Position numbers and translations under genes: made by a program
Shown: piece after piece, positions 10,246 to 18,554 of the stretch
How the letters are laid out: each line of letters opens with the position of its first letter
How positions within the stretch are numbered: position 1 is the stretch's first letter
NCBI RefSeq assembly: GCF_900111615.1
Contig: NZ_FOHU01000002.1
Coordinates: 124,001-188,000, forward strand
DNA length: 64,000 nucleotides
Reading direction: 5' to 3'
Source of the DNA: Natronincola peptidivorans
GTDB taxonomy: Bacteria > Bacillota > Clostridia > Peptostreptococcales > Natronincolaceae
Notes under the pieces: generated by a model
Databases searched by the model: none
What the model was told of the DNA's origin: nothing
The model's input: only the letters and a program-made list of their open reading frames with translations

Positions 10246-10833
10246 ATGAAAAAAATCGGTTTAAAACTAGGGTTAATCCTATTAGCAGTTTCTTTAATAC
10301 TTACATTTGTTGGATGCAATAGAGCACCGCAGGAGGCTCCAGCACCTCTAACAGAAACAGAAAATCCTCAGAATGGAGAAGATGTTGTAATAGACCCGGC
10401 ACCAGAGGGAGAAGAAATAGTAGTAACCTTGTATTTCGCCAACTATGACTACATCATGACAGGGGATCAGGGTCTTGAAAGTACAATCCCTGTAGAAAAA
10501 ACCATTACAGTAGGTGAACGAGGAATAGAGGAAATTATTATTGCAGAGCTGCAAAGCCAGCCTGAGGAAGAAGAATTATCCACTACCCTAGATACCCTAA
10601 AAGTACTCAGCGTGGATACAGCAGAAAAAATAGTTTACGTTAATTTCTCAAGTGAGCAACTAAGTGGAGGAACCCTGCAGGAATCATTGGTACTACAACA
10701 GGTGGTATACTCTCTGACAGAACTGCCAGAGATAGAGGCAGTACAGATTTTAGTAGATGGCAGCAAAAGAGAAACATTAATGGGACATATCTTTATTGAG
10801 GAACCACTGATAAGAGAAGACATAGGATTTTAA
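10246..10833 (+). CDS. GerMN-domain lipoprotein
   Basis: This 195-residue lipoprotein has a lipobox FVGC at about residue 20-23 after a hydrophobic signal segment, then a Pro/Glu-rich linker and one GerMN (sporulation/spore-germination) domain from about residue 60, with VTLYFANYDY at its beginning and the typical VNFSSEQL core. GerMN domains occur in GerM and in LpqB-type envelope lipoproteins. ATG 10246 is chosen because GAGAGG (10231-10236) lies 9 bases upstream; ATG 10240 would leave only 3 bases. It is monocistronic, between its own promoter and a strong terminator. It follows a two-component pair, which suggests an envelope role, but function is inferred only from domain class. Confidence 0.8.
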   Translation: MKKIGLKLGLILLAVSLILTFVGCNRAPQEAPAPLTETENPQNGEDVVIDPAPEGEEIVVTLYFANYDYIMTGDQGLESTIPVEKTITVGERGIEEIIIAELQSQPEEEELSTTLDTLKVLSVDTAEKIVYVNFSSEQLSGGTLQESLVLQQVVYSLTELPEIEAVQILVDGSKRETLMGHIFIEEPLIREDIGF

Positions 10834-10857
10834 CGAAGGATTTTTATCCTTCGTTTT
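10833..10857 (+). terminator. Intrinsic terminator after the GerMN gene
   Basis: ACGAAGGAT and ATCCTTCGT form a perfect 9-bp stem with a TTTT loop, followed by TTT and a second T run. Confidence 0.88.
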
Positions 10858-10895
10858 ACCTTTTTTGTCGCTTCTGAGTTTTTTCCCTCATTGTG

Positions 10896-10940
10896 ATACT
10901 TTATAGTTTTTGTTATTATATAATAATAACTATAAAGTAT
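10896..10940. promoter_or_regulatory. 13-bp perfect inverted repeat upstream of the AEC permease (putative operator)
   Basis: ATACTTTATAGTT (10896-10908) and AACTATAAAGTAT (10928-10940) are perfect reverse complements flanking an inner palindrome TTATTATATAATAA. The stem has almost no G/C and no T run, so it reads as a protein-binding site near the promoter and not as a terminator. Confidence 0.5.
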
Positions 10941-10961
10941 TGATATTGGGGGGACAACATC

Positions 10962-11888
10962 TTGACGTTTTATGCAACCTTTAATCAGATTTTGATTTTA
11001 TTTTTAACCATGTTGATTGGCTATGGAGCAAAGAAGCTAAAATATATCAGCAATACCTTAAATGAAGGGTTAAGCAACTTAGTAATGAAGGTAACTCTTC
11101 CAGCTATGATCATTAAGTCCATGCAATTTGAATTTTCAAGGGATTTGCTGTTTGACAGCATGCAAATGATCCTGGTATCCATTTTTGTTTATGCCATTGC
11201 TATTGGTACCTCCTATGGATTTCCGAAGCTTCTAGGAGTAGAGGGAAAGAAAAGGGATATTTTTCAATTTATCCTAATTTTCTCAAATGTAGGATACATG
11301 GGATACCCTATTGTGAATGCTATTTACGGAGAGCTAGGGGTTTTTTATACGGCTTTATATAATATTCCGTTTAACTTTTTCCTTTTAACCTTTGGTGTTC
11401 ATGTCATGTCCAGAAGCAATGATAAAGAAAAAACCAAAATTCAATATAGAAAGGTATTATTAAGTCCAGGAATTATTGCAGTAGTTACGGGCTTTACTTT
11501 GTTCCTACTATCAATTGAGCTGCCACCCACTATTTTTCAAACACTAGATAGTCTAGGGAATACTACTACACCCCTATCTATGCTGATTATTGGTTCCTTA
11601 TTGGCGGATATACCCATAAAGAAGGTATTTAGAGAAGAAAAGCTTTTTTCCTTGGCTATTGCCCGATTGATTCTTTTACCAGCAATTATAATGGCAATCC
11701 TTTATACTTTTGGATTTAGAGGATTAGCCTTAGGAATCCCTGTAGTGATTACAGCAATGCCTGCTGCTGCAAATACAGCGGTTTTTGCCACCCTATATAA
11801 CTCTGATCACTATTTGGCATCAAAAAGTGTATTTATCACAACCCTGCTGTCCTTGATCACCATTCCTTTACTTACTTTTATCCTATAG
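10962..11888 (+). CDS. AEC-family (auxin efflux carrier-like) membrane transporter
   Basis: This 308-residue integral membrane protein has about ten hydrophobic segments arranged as two five-helix halves. It has the family-typical glycine-rich start LTMLIGYGAKK, the motif IFSNVGYMGYPI in the first half and MPAAANTAVFATLY in the second. Bacterial AEC carriers commonly export or exchange organic acids such as malate. The start is TTG 10962, with GGGGGG 8 bases upstream; no ATG fits as well. An inverted repeat at 10896-10940 may bind a regulator. Substrate cannot be assigned from sequence. Confidence 0.82.
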   Translation: MTFYATFNQILILFLTMLIGYGAKKLKYISNTLNEGLSNLVMKVTLPAMIIKSMQFEFSRDLLFDSMQMILVSIFVYAIAIGTSYGFPKLLGVEGKKRDIFQFILIFSNVGYMGYPIVNAIYGELGVFYTALYNIPFNFFLLTFGVHVMSRSNDKEKTKIQYRKVLLSPGIIAVVTGFTLFLLSIELPPTIFQTLDSLGNTTTPLSMLIIGSLLADIPIKKVFREEKLFSLAIARLILLPAIIMAILYTFGFRGLALGIPVVITAMPAAANTAVFATLYNSDHYLASKSVFITTLLSLITIPLLTFIL

Positions 11889-11907
11889 GTTTTACCAAAA
11901 AATAAAA

Positions 11908-11935
11908 AATAGGAGAGATTATTTTCTCTCCTATT
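11908..11935 (-). terminator. Terminator for the minus-strand Spo0E-like gene
   Basis: An 11-bp perfect stem, AATAGGAGAGA (11908-11918) with TCTCTCCTATT (11925-11935). Read on the minus strand it is followed by a long T run, and the Spo0E stop codon lies in its first arm. It could also stop transcripts from the AEC gene. Confidence 0.75.
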
Positions 11936-12098
11936 GAGCTTCTTTTCTATCAAACAATCGATGGTACTCTACAATCAATTGATCAATCTTTATATTTAAG
12001 CTAAATATTTTTTCGTAGTCTTCATTACTATCTAGATAATTGCCTAATTTGTTTCTCAGGCTGTTTATTTCTACCTTTAACTCTTCCAATCTAGTCAT
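11931..12098 (-). CDS. Spo0E-like aspartyl-phosphate phosphatase (55 aa)
   Basis: This short minus-strand ORF of 55 codons is easily missed. The protein is a predicted two-helix hairpin: a charged first helix (MTRLEELKVEINSLRNKL) and a second helix with SLNIKIDQLIVEYHRL, which matches the Spo0E signature S-x-x-x-x-(L/I)-D-x-L-I-x-x-Y. Members dephosphorylate Spo0A-P or related regulators and delay sporulation. ATG 12098 is preceded on its strand by GGGGG (12107-12111) with 8 bases spacing, and the gene ends in a strong terminator. The classical SQ before the LD is not conserved here, so the target regulator is uncertain. Confidence 0.75.
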   Translation of the reverse strand: MTRLEELKVEINSLRNKLGNYLDSNEDYEKIFSLNIKIDQLIVEYHRLFDRKEAQ

Positions 12099-12401
12099 TC
12101 ATCATTCCCCCTAATCAAAAACCAGTTTTTTTTTAAGAGGTCTATTTATTATCTTGTCAAAATTTGCAAAAAATCTAAAAGTAAGCAAAAACATTGTATT
12201 ATTTACAGCTAAATATCATTATGATTATCTAATTATAACATAATATGTCATAAAAAAATATGAATATTTTGCCATGTTTTTTAAATATGTTAATACATTA
12301 ACATATAAGAATAAAAGGTTATTCATAGAATAAACTGGAGCCCCAATAGTTCTATTCTCTATTTCACAGCTATATAATAAATAGTGAATAGAGGTGAAGC
12401 A
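12099..12401. other. AT-rich intergenic region with a 22-bp interrupted palindrome
   Basis: This is the divergent region between the Spo0E-like gene (minus) and the small export gene (plus). The arms ATATGTTAAT (12285-12294) and ATTAACATAT (12297-12306) are perfect reverse complements two bases apart, a typical operator geometry. TATAAT at 12373-12378 could be the -10 of the downstream gene, with only a weak -35. A hairpin of AGAATAAACT with AGTTCTATTCT lies at about 12327-12358. No further coding sequence was seen. Confidence 0.45.
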
Positions 12402-12869
12402 ATGGCAAAGATCATGGAAATCATTACACAGGAATTCATGGTACTGCTGATAGCTGCTATGCCATTGGTGGAGCTAAGGGGAGCAATACCCATAGGAGTC
12501 TCTTTGGGAATGCATCCACTACACGCTACCCTATTGGGAATAATAGGCAGTTTAATCCCAGTACCCTTTTTGCTTATACTAATAGAGCCAGTATTTTCTT
12601 ACCTAAAAAGGACAAAGCTTTTTTATAAATTTACAGAAAGAACGATTAGAAGGACCCTAAAAAATAGTGAAAAAATAAGAAAGTACAGTATTGTGGGGTT
12701 AATACTATTTGTGGCAATACCACTACCCACCACTGGTATATGGAGTGGTTGCTTAGCAGCTATTCTCTTCAATATTCCCTTTCGATATGCTTTTCCAGCT
12801 ATTGCTGTAGGAGCTACTATTGCAGGGGTGATTATGTTTTTATTAAGCTATGTGGTAATGGCGATATAA
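12402..12869 (+). CDS. COG2426 small multidrug-export-family membrane protein
   Basis: This 155-residue membrane protein has the family hallmark PLVELRGAIPIGVSLGM near the N-terminus and three to four further hydrophobic segments. IPLPTTGIWSGCLAAIL lies in the C-terminal half. The family (putative small multi-drug export protein) is widespread in Clostridia but poorly characterised, so real transport of drugs is not implied. ATG 12402 follows AGAGGTG (12390-12396); an in-frame GTG at 12384 sits in front of that site and is less likely. It is monocistronic. Confidence 0.8.
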   Translation: MAKIMEIITQEFMVLLIAAMPLVELRGAIPIGVSLGMHPLHATLLGIIGSLIPVPFLLILIEPVFSYLKRTKLFYKFTERTIRRTLKNSEKIRKYSIVGLILFVAIPLPTTGIWSGCLAAILFNIPFRYAFPAIAVGATIAGVIMFLLSYVVMAI

Positions 12870-12975
12870 AATGAAAAAAAGCAGGGTGAATAAAATGATA
12901 GAGTGATTGATTTACCCAGCTTCACAAAGCATCAATAGGCTTGACAAAATGGGACAAGAATTGAGAAAAAACCTG

Positions 12976-13004
12976 TTGACAGATAAAACCAGTGGTGATA
13001 TGAT
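12976..13004 (+). promoter_or_regulatory. Sigma-A promoter of the metK riboswitch leader
   Basis: TTGACA (12976-12981), 17 bases, TATGAT (12999-13004). Transcription would begin about 25 bases before the aptamer. Confidence 0.75.
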
Positions 13005-13035
13005 AGTCCTTGGTAAATTAAATAAAATCTTGATA

Positions 13036-13189
13036 CCTTATCAAGAGCGGTGGAGGGAAGGGCCCGAGGAAACCCGGCAACCATAGAAAGTATGGTGCTA
13101 AATCCTACAGAATTTTAATTCTGAAAGATGAGGAAACACAATATGGTGAACTATGCCTCTTCTTTTTGAGAAGAGGTTTTTTATTTTTT
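13036..13189 (+). promoter_or_regulatory. SAM-I (S-box) riboswitch with terminator expression platform
   Basis: The aptamer spans 13036-13133: P1 is CCTTATC with GATGAGG, and the core strings AAGAGCGGTGGAGGGA, GGGCCCG and CCGGCAACC are the S-box signature. The expression platform is CCTCTTCT (13156-13163) with AGAAGAGG (13169-13176) followed by a T run to 13189. The 3' P1 strand, AAGATGAGG (13125-13133), can pair with CCTCTTCTT (13156-13164) with one mismatch, giving the antiterminator. With SAM bound, P1 forms and transcription stops before metK. Confidence 0.97.
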
Positions 13190-13319
13190 CATTCACCACC
13201 AATTGTTTAAAGGATATTATTTAGAGAAAGAATAAGAATAACAATAATAATTCATCGTTAATTTAGAAAACCTATATGCATACATAAAAAATTATTATTA
13301 CAAAGGAGGAAAATATATT

Positions 13320-14513
13320 ATGGCAAGAAGACTATTTACTTCTGAGTCTGTAACAGAAGGACATCCAGATAAAATCTGTGATCAAATTTCAGATGCAATA
13401 CTAGATGCTATCTTTGCAAAGGACCCAAATGCAAGGGTGGCTTGTGAAACATCTGTAACAACAGGTCTTGTATTGGTGGCTGGGGAGATCACAACAGAAT
13501 GCTATGTAGACATCCCAAAAGTGGTTAGAAAAACTATTGAAGAAATTGGTTATACAAGAGCTAAATATGGCTTTGATGCTGATACCTGTGCAGTATTAAC
13601 AGCGATTGATGAGCAATCTCCTGATATAGCTATGGGGGTGAATGAAGCCCTTGAAAGCAAAACAGGAGAGATGCAGGATGAACTAGAAGCTATCGGCGCT
13701 GGTGACCAAGGAATCATGTTTGGTTTTGCCTGCAACGAAACTCCTGAGCTGATGCCTCTACCCATTGCTCTAGCTCATAAACTAGCAAAACGATTATCAG
13801 AGGTTAGAAAAAATGGAACCCTATCCTATTTACGACCTGATGGAAAAACACAGGTAACTGTTGAATATGATGGAGACAAGCCAGTGAGAATAGACGCTAT
13901 TGTGGTTTCTACACAGCATAGTCCTGAGGTAGACAGAAAAACCATTGAAATCGACATAAGAGAACATGTTATTGACAAAATTGTTCCATCAGAGCTATTG
14001 GATGAAAATACCAAATATTATATCAATCCTACAGGAAGATTTGTTATTGGTGGACCGCAGGGTGATGCTGGATTAACCGGTAGAAAGATCATCGTAGACA
14101 CCTATGGTGGATATGCCCGACATGGCGGCGGGGCCTTCTCTGGGAAAGATCCAACAAAGGTAGATCGTTCTGCTGCTTATGCTGCTAGATATGTAGCAAA
14201 AAACATCGTGGCAGCTGGATTAGCAGATAAATGTGAAATCGAATTGGCCTACGCCATAGGTGTAGCACAACCAGTATCTATCATGGTTGAAACCTTTGGT
14301 ACAGGTAAGGTAGAAGAGGAAAAAATGGTACAGCTAATAAGAAAGCACTTTGATCTAAGGCCAGCGGCCATCATCAGAGATTTGGACCTAAGAAGACCAA
14401 TCTATAGACAAATAGCAGCCTATGGTCATCTAGGAAGAACAGATATAGATCTTCCATGGGAGAGAACTGATAAAGCTGAAGTTTTAAAAAATGACGCGAT
14501 TATAAAGGGATAA
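13320..14513 (+). CDS. metK: S-adenosylmethionine synthase
   Basis: The product makes SAM from methionine and ATP in the cytoplasm. The 397-residue length is standard. Diagnostic motifs are [15 protein letters not shown] near the N-terminus, the [12 protein letters not shown] signature and the P-loop-like [25 protein letters not shown] at 13303-13310 supports ATG 13320. The gene is controlled by the SAM-I riboswitch at 13036-13189, so its own product represses it. It is followed by a terminator and stands alone. Annotation is secure. Confidence 0.98.
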   Translation: MARRLFTSESVTEGHPDKICDQISDAILDAIFAKDPNARVACETSVTTGLVLVAGEITTECYVDIPKVVRKTIEEIGYTRAKYGFDADTCAVLTAIDEQSPDIAMGVNEALESKTGEMQDELEAIGAGDQGIMFGFACNETPELMPLPIALAHKLAKRLSEVRKNGTLSYLRPDGKTQVTVEYDGDKPVRIDAIVVSTQHSPEVDRKTIEIDIREHVIDKIVPSELLDENTKYYINPTGRFVIGGPQGDAGLTGRKIIVDTYGGYARHGGGAFSGKDPTKVDRSAAYAARYVAKNIVAAGLADKCEIELAYAIGVAQPVSIMVETFGTGKVEEEKMVQLIRKHFDLRPAAIIRDLDLRRPIYRQIAAYGHLGRTDIDLPWERTDKAEVLKNDAIIKG

Positions 14514-14534
14514 AAGTCTTTTAGTTATTACAGA

Positions 14535-14585
14535 AAACCAGTCACCTCAGTGTATGAATAAATTATACAAGGGGGCTGGTTTTTG
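14535..14585 (+). terminator. Intrinsic terminator after metK
   Basis: AAACCAGTC pairs with GGCTGGTTT (one G-U) around a long loop that has an inner GTAT/TTATAC pairing. A T run follows. Confidence 0.7.
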
Positions 14586-14672
14586 ATTACAAAAATTCCC
14601 TTTGAAAATAATAAGTATATTTATTCAAAGGGATATAAATGGAGATAAATTGTCATATTTGTATAATTATTA

Positions 14673-14701
14673 CTTACAGGTTTTTTACAATATGCTATAA
14701 T
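14673..14701 (+). promoter_or_regulatory. Sigma-A-type promoter for recD2
   Basis: CTTACA (14673-14678), 17 bases, TATAAT (14696-14701). A 14-bp palindrome ATATACATGTATAT follows directly and may be incidental. Confidence 0.5.
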
Positions 14702-14776
14702 ATATACATGTATATGAAGAAAATGACAAAAATATGATGATAGAGTGTAAATGTATGGTATTAGGAGGACGATAAG

Positions 14777-17008
14777 TTGTTGGAAGTGGAAGGCAGATTG
14801 ACAGAGATTATCTTTAAAAATGAATCCAATGGCTATATGGTGGCCATACTGGAGACCCATGAGGAAGAAATAACTGCAGTAGGGTATCTGCCTGCCTTAA
14901 GAGAAGGAGACCATCTACTGGTGAAGGGAAACTGGATTCTTCATCCAGTGTATGGACATCAGTTAGAGGTACTGGAGTATAGACCTATTCTACCCTCTAC
15001 AGAAGAAGGAATCATACACTATTTGTCTTCTGGTATCATTATCGGTATCGGCAAAAAGATGGCAAAACGATTGGTGGATCATTTTGGCAAAGAAACCTTG
15101 GAGATTATTGAATACCATCCCCATAGACTGACGGAGGTCTCTGGCATAGGAACTGCTAAAGCTGCTACCATTGCAGAAGCCTTTCAAGAGCAGCGAGAAC
15201 TAAGAGAAATTATCCTTTTTCTTTCCCAATATGGGATAACTCCAAACTATGCAGTGAAAATATACAAAACCTATGGAGAAAATACCATTGCCATGATTCA
15301 GGAAAATCCTTATCGTTTGGCAGAGGATATAGTAGGTATCGGCTTTATTACTGCTGATAAAATTGCAAATACAATGGGCATCGCAGTCAACTCCCCATAC
15401 AGAATATATGCCGGAACAAAGTATATGTTAAACACTTTCCATTTAGAAGGACATACCTATGCACCAAAGGATCTATTGATACAAAAAGCTAGTGCTTTAT
15501 TGAAGGTACCAGAAGAAATGGTGCAGGAGGCAGTACAAAACCTAGCGTTGGACCAAAAGATTCAGATGGAAAGACAAGGGGAAGAAATAGCTGTTTATTC
15601 TATGCCCTATTATTATGCAGAAACAAATGCATGCAAAAAACTGATAGAGCTTTCTAGAGTGAAGATGGACAAGCTGAGAATAGAAATAGAAGCAGAAATC
15701 CAGCATCTGCAGCAGGAGGATGGAATCTTTCTTGCAACAAAGCAAAAAGAAGCTGTAAAGGAAGCCATAGAAAATGGCATTTTAGTCATCACAGGAGGTC
15801 CGGGAACAGGGAAGACCACAACCATCAACACATTAATAAAAATTTTTGAGAAATTGGAAAAAAAAGTGGTATTAGGTGCACCTACAGGCAGAGCTTCAAA
15901 AAGAATGAAGGAGGCCACTGGTAAGGAGGCTAAAACCATTCATCGAATGCTGGAGCTGGGTTTTGCAGAAGAGGAAGACACCATGATGTTCCTCAGGAAT
16001 GAAGAGAACCCTATAGAAGGGGATGTCATCATCATTGACGAAGCTTCTATGGTGGATATCCTCCTTATGCATAGTCTGATGAAGGCTATAGCCTTAGGAA
16101 CCAGGGTTATCATAGTGGGAGATGTAGATCAACTGCCGTCAGTAGGAGCAGGGAATGTGCTAAAGGATATCATAGAAAGCAAAATCATCAAGGTAGTAAG
16201 GCTCCAGGAAATCTTTAGACAGGCAGAGGAAAGCATGATTATTGTCAATGCCCATAAAATAAACAGAGGTCAATACCCACTACTCAATGTTAAGGATAAG
16301 GACTTTTATTTTATTGCAAAAAAACAAAAGGGCAACATTGTGAAAACTATTTTAGATTTAGTAAAGGATAGACTGCCTAAGCATTATCAATATCATCCTG
16401 TAAAGGATATCCAGGTGCTAACCCCTATGAAAAAAGGTGAAGTAGGCACCATCAATTTTAATAAGGAGCTGCAGCATGCTTTAAATCCCCCTAGTCAAAG
16501 GAAACAAGAAAAAGAAATTAAGGGAAAAGCCTTTCGTGTGGGAGATAAGGTAATGCAGATTAAAAATAACTATACATTAAAATGGGAGAGTTTAGATCCT
16601 GATGCTGAGGAAGAAAAAGGAGAGGGGATATTTAACGGAGATATAGGATATATTCAATCTATTGATCAGGAGGACCAGGAGTTAGTTGTGCTATTTGATG
16701 ACTATCGGTTGGTATCCTATAACTTTTCTCAACTAGAGGAGCTTGAGCTGGCTTATAGTGTCACTATTCATAAAAGTCAAGGCTCGGAGTTTCCAGTTGT
16801 AGTCATGCCCATCGCTTGGGGACCGCCAATGCTATTGACAAGAAATTTACTCTATACCGCCATCACTCGAGCAAAACAGCTGGTGGTATTAGTAGGAGCT
16901 GAAAATTATTTGCAAATGATGGTAAATAATGATAAAATAATTCAGCGTTATTCAGGACTAGCTTATCGATTAAACAAGTTTTATGAATTTCATTTTATGA
17001 AAGATTAA
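14777..17008 (+). CDS. recD2: RecD2-type ATP-dependent DNA helicase
   Basis: This 743-residue SF1B 5'-3' helicase is of the RecBC-independent RecD2 class. An N-terminal OB-like region (1-75) is followed by tandem helix-hairpin-helix elements (about 75-200). The helicase core has Walker A ITGGPGTGKTTTIN, Walker B IIDEASMVD, motif III VGDVDQLPSVGAGN and motif VI region TIHKSQGSEFP and LLYTAITRAKQ. RecD2 acts in replication-fork and recombination repair. The start is TTG 14777, with AGGAGG 8 bases upstream. All helicase motifs are intact. It precedes a Spo0E-like gene and comFC, a common order in Clostridia. Confidence 0.95.
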   Translation: MLEVEGRLTEIIFKNESNGYMVAILETHEEEITAVGYLPALREGDHLLVKGNWILHPVYGHQLEVLEYRPILPSTEEGIIHYLSSGIIIGIGKKMAKRLVDHFGKETLEIIEYHPHRLTEVSGIGTAKAATIAEAFQEQRELREIILFLSQYGITPNYAVKIYKTYGENTIAMIQENPYRLAEDIVGIGFITADKIANTMGIAVNSPYRIYAGTKYMLNTFHLEGHTYAPKDLLIQKASALLKVPEEMVQEAVQNLALDQKIQMERQGEEIAVYSMPYYYAETNACKKLIELSRVKMDKLRIEIEAEIQHLQQEDGIFLATKQKEAVKEAIENGILVITGGPGTGKTTTINTLIKIFEKLEKKVVLGAPTGRASKRMKEATGKEAKTIHRMLELGFAEEEDTMMFLRNEENPIEGDVIIIDEASMVDILLMHSLMKAIALGTRVIIVGDVDQLPSVGAGNVLKDIIESKIIKVVRLQEIFRQAEESMIIVNAHKINRGQYPLLNVKDKDFYFIAKKQKGNIVKTILDLVKDRLPKHYQYHPVKDIQVLTPMKKGEVGTINFNKELQHALNPPSQRKQEKEIKGKAFRVGDKVMQIKNNYTLKWESLDPDAEEEKGEGIFNGDIGYIQSIDQEDQELVVLFDDYRLVSYNFSQLEELELAYSVTIHKSQGSEFPVVVMPIAWGPPMLLTRNLLYTAITRAKQLVVLVGAENYLQMMVNNDKIIQRYSGLAYRLNKFYEFHFMKD

Positions 17009-17042
17009 AAATAAATATAATGGAGGACTAAATAGAGAGAAG

Positions 17043-17207
17043 ATGAATCAATTATTGAAGCTAGAAAAGAAAATAAGAAAAACAAGGAAAAAACTGCATC
17101 AATTAATAAAGGACAAGGATGGAAATCTTTTAGACCCTGAGGTGGTGGAGGCTAGTCAAGAGTTAGATGTTTTCATGGTGAATTATTCAGAGATGTTAAG
17201 AAACTAG
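17043..17207 (+). CDS. Spo0E-like aspartyl-phosphate phosphatase (54 aa)
   Basis: This small ORF between recD2 and comFC encodes a 54-residue two-helix protein. A Lys/Arg-rich first helix is followed by DKDGNLLDPEVVEASQELD and a terminal VNYSEML. The DPEVVEASQELDxxxxxY pattern is the classical Spo0E signature (SQ-x-L-D), a better match than the minus-strand gene at 11931-12098. ATG 17043 follows AGAGAGAAG. The protein is predicted to dephosphorylate a response regulator such as Spo0A-P. The frame is closed by TAG at 17205-17207. No separate promoter is obvious, so it may be read from recD2. Confidence 0.82.
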   Translation: MNQLLKLEKKIRKTRKKLHQLIKDKDGNLLDPEVVEASQELDVFMVNYSEMLRN

Positions 17208-17259
17208 GCAATTATACCGAAATAAATAATAAGCCCTAAATTTTAAAGGGGGTAAGAAG

Positions 17260-18003
17260 ATGATAGGGGAAATAAAACAAATTGCTGATAGCTATATAGA
17301 AGCATTGCTAGATTTGATTTATCCCCCTAGTATCAAATGTATCAGTTGTAATTGTTACTCAAACCTAAAAGGAGAATGTGGTCTTTGCAGCGAATGTATA
17401 AGTAATATTTCTTTTATTAAAGAGAACTGCTGTAAAAAATGCTGGAAGCCACTGAGTGACCCATGGAGGAATGACATCTGCATAGAATGTGAAGAAGCCA
17501 AACATCACTTCAAAAGGGCTGTCTCTGCAGTGGCCTATGAAGGCAGGATCAAGGGATTGGTCTTTCGCTTTAAATACCATGATGCTACTTACTTATCACG
17601 ATATATGGCGTATATGATGGCTGATATCATGAAAAAAGAAAAAATAAAAGGGGACAAGCTGATGGCAGTTCCTCTATATCATAGAAAAGAAAAAGAGAGA
17701 GGATACAATCAATCGCATCTCTTGGCAAAGTATATTAGCAAGCATATGGAAATTCCTTATGAAAAAGCTAATTTGACTCGGGTAGAGGATACAAAGGTAA
17801 TGCATAATCTCTCTAAAAAACAAAGAAAACTCAATGTGGAAAATGCATTTAAGATAATAAAGCCTATGGGGATTATTGGAAAAGAAATTATATTGATCGA
17901 TGATATATTTACAACAGGAACCACAGTAGATGCTTGCAGCAGGCTGTTGCTAGAAGCAGGAGCAAAAGAAGTAAATGTAGTAACCTTTGCAAGAGGTGTT
18001 TAA
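17260..18003 (+). CDS. comFC: ComFC/GntX-type phosphoribosyltransferase-fold protein
   Basis: This 247-residue protein has an N-terminal zinc-ribbon pair (CISC, CGLC, CCKKC and CIEC clusters within the first 80 residues) and a C-terminal type I phosphoribosyltransferase fold. The PRPP loop is IILIDDIFTTGTTVDAC. ComFC takes part in DNA uptake and recombination in competent Firmicutes; no comFA is present here, so the role may be competence-independent. A GGGGGT ribosome site precedes ATG 17260. It is immediately followed by yvyF, as in Bacillus, where comF and the flagellar yvyF-flgM block are adjacent. Confidence 0.88.
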   Translation: MIGEIKQIADSYIEALLDLIYPPSIKCISCNCYSNLKGECGLCSECISNISFIKENCCKKCWKPLSDPWRNDICIECEEAKHHFKRAVSAVAYEGRIKGLVFRFKYHDATYLSRYMAYMMADIMKKEKIKGDKLMAVPLYHRKEKERGYNQSHLLAKYISKHMEIPYEKANLTRVEDTKVMHNLSKKQRKLNVENAFKIIKPMGIIGKEIILIDDIFTTGTTVDACSRLLLEAGAKEVNVVTFARGV

Positions 18004-18062
18004 GAAGGGCCTAGGTCTATGAATATATTTTCATTATTGAAAAAGTTGAAGGGGGAAAATGT

Positions 18063-18479
18063 ATGGAATTAAGAAACTGCGTTAGCTGTAATCGAACCTT
18101 TGCGTATAATGGTTCCGATCTATGTTCCCGATGTGGCAATACAGATGAAGATGATTTTAAAAAAGTAAAGGAATACCTATATGACAACCCAGGAGCCAGC
18201 ATAATAGAGGTTTCAGAGGCTACAGATGTTAGTGAAAAGAAAATTCTTAGGTTTTTAAGAGAGAACAGAATAGAAATCAAAGAAGAAGACAACATGCTAT
18301 TGGATTGTGAGCGGTGCGGAGCATCTATTCGTTCCGGTAGATTCTGTGATTCCTGCGCAGGTGATCTGAAAAAAGAGTTAAGCAAAGCATTGAAAACCAA
18401 TGAAAATGAAAAGGAAGCGCCCAAGAAAACCAATAAAAGCCATAAAATGTTTATAGCAGAAAGAAAGAAAAATAATTAA
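18063..18479 (+). CDS. yvyF: YvyF/TIGR03826-family flagellar regulatory protein
   Basis: This 138-residue protein has two CxxC zinc knuckles at the N-terminus (CVSC and CSRC), a central winged-helix-like segment (IIEVSEATDVSEKKILRFL) and a second CERC/CDSC pair. This layout is typical of the YvyF family found just upstream of flgM in Firmicutes. The function is incompletely known and is linked to flagellar gene control. GGGGG upstream supports ATG 18063. Transcription through this gene into flgM meets a hairpin at 18495-18546 that would hide the flgM ribosome site. Confidence 0.85.
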   Translation: MELRNCVSCNRTFAYNGSDLCSRCGNTDEDDFKKVKEYLYDNPGASIIEVSEATDVSEKKILRFLRENRIEIKEEDNMLLDCERCGASIRSGRFCDSCAGDLKKELSKALKTNENEKEAPKKTNKSHKMFIAERKKNN

Positions 18480-18485
18480 TAGATG

Positions 18486-18513
18486 TAAAGAAATACCTCA
18501 TAACTACCGATAA
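18486..18513 (+). promoter_or_regulatory. Sigma-D (sigma-28)-like promoter for flgM
   Basis: TAAA (18486-18489), 16 bases, ACCGATAA (18506-18513), close to the consensus TAAA-N15-GCCGATAA. The predicted start near 18520 lies inside the hairpin loop described for 18495-18546. A sigma-D promoter before flgM is known in Bacillus subtilis. Confidence 0.6.
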
Positions 18514-18553
18514 TACTATTAAGAAAAGAATCGGAAAGTATGAGGTGTTTTTT
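18495..18553 (+). promoter_or_regulatory. Hairpin sequestering the flgM Shine-Dalgarno / possible attenuator
   Basis: ACCTCATA (18495-18502) pairs with TATGAGGT (18539-18546), and inside it CCGAT (18507-18511) pairs with ATCGG (18530-18534). A run of seven T follows, directly abutting ATG 18555. The right arm contains the AGGTG ribosome site of flgM. The structure looks like an intrinsic terminator that also masks translation. Confidence 0.65.
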
Positions 18554-18554
18554 T

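Noticed and set aside
12880-12925. Terminator after the small export gene
   Set aside because: GGGTGAAT and ATTTACCC can pair, but no T run follows and the loop is long.
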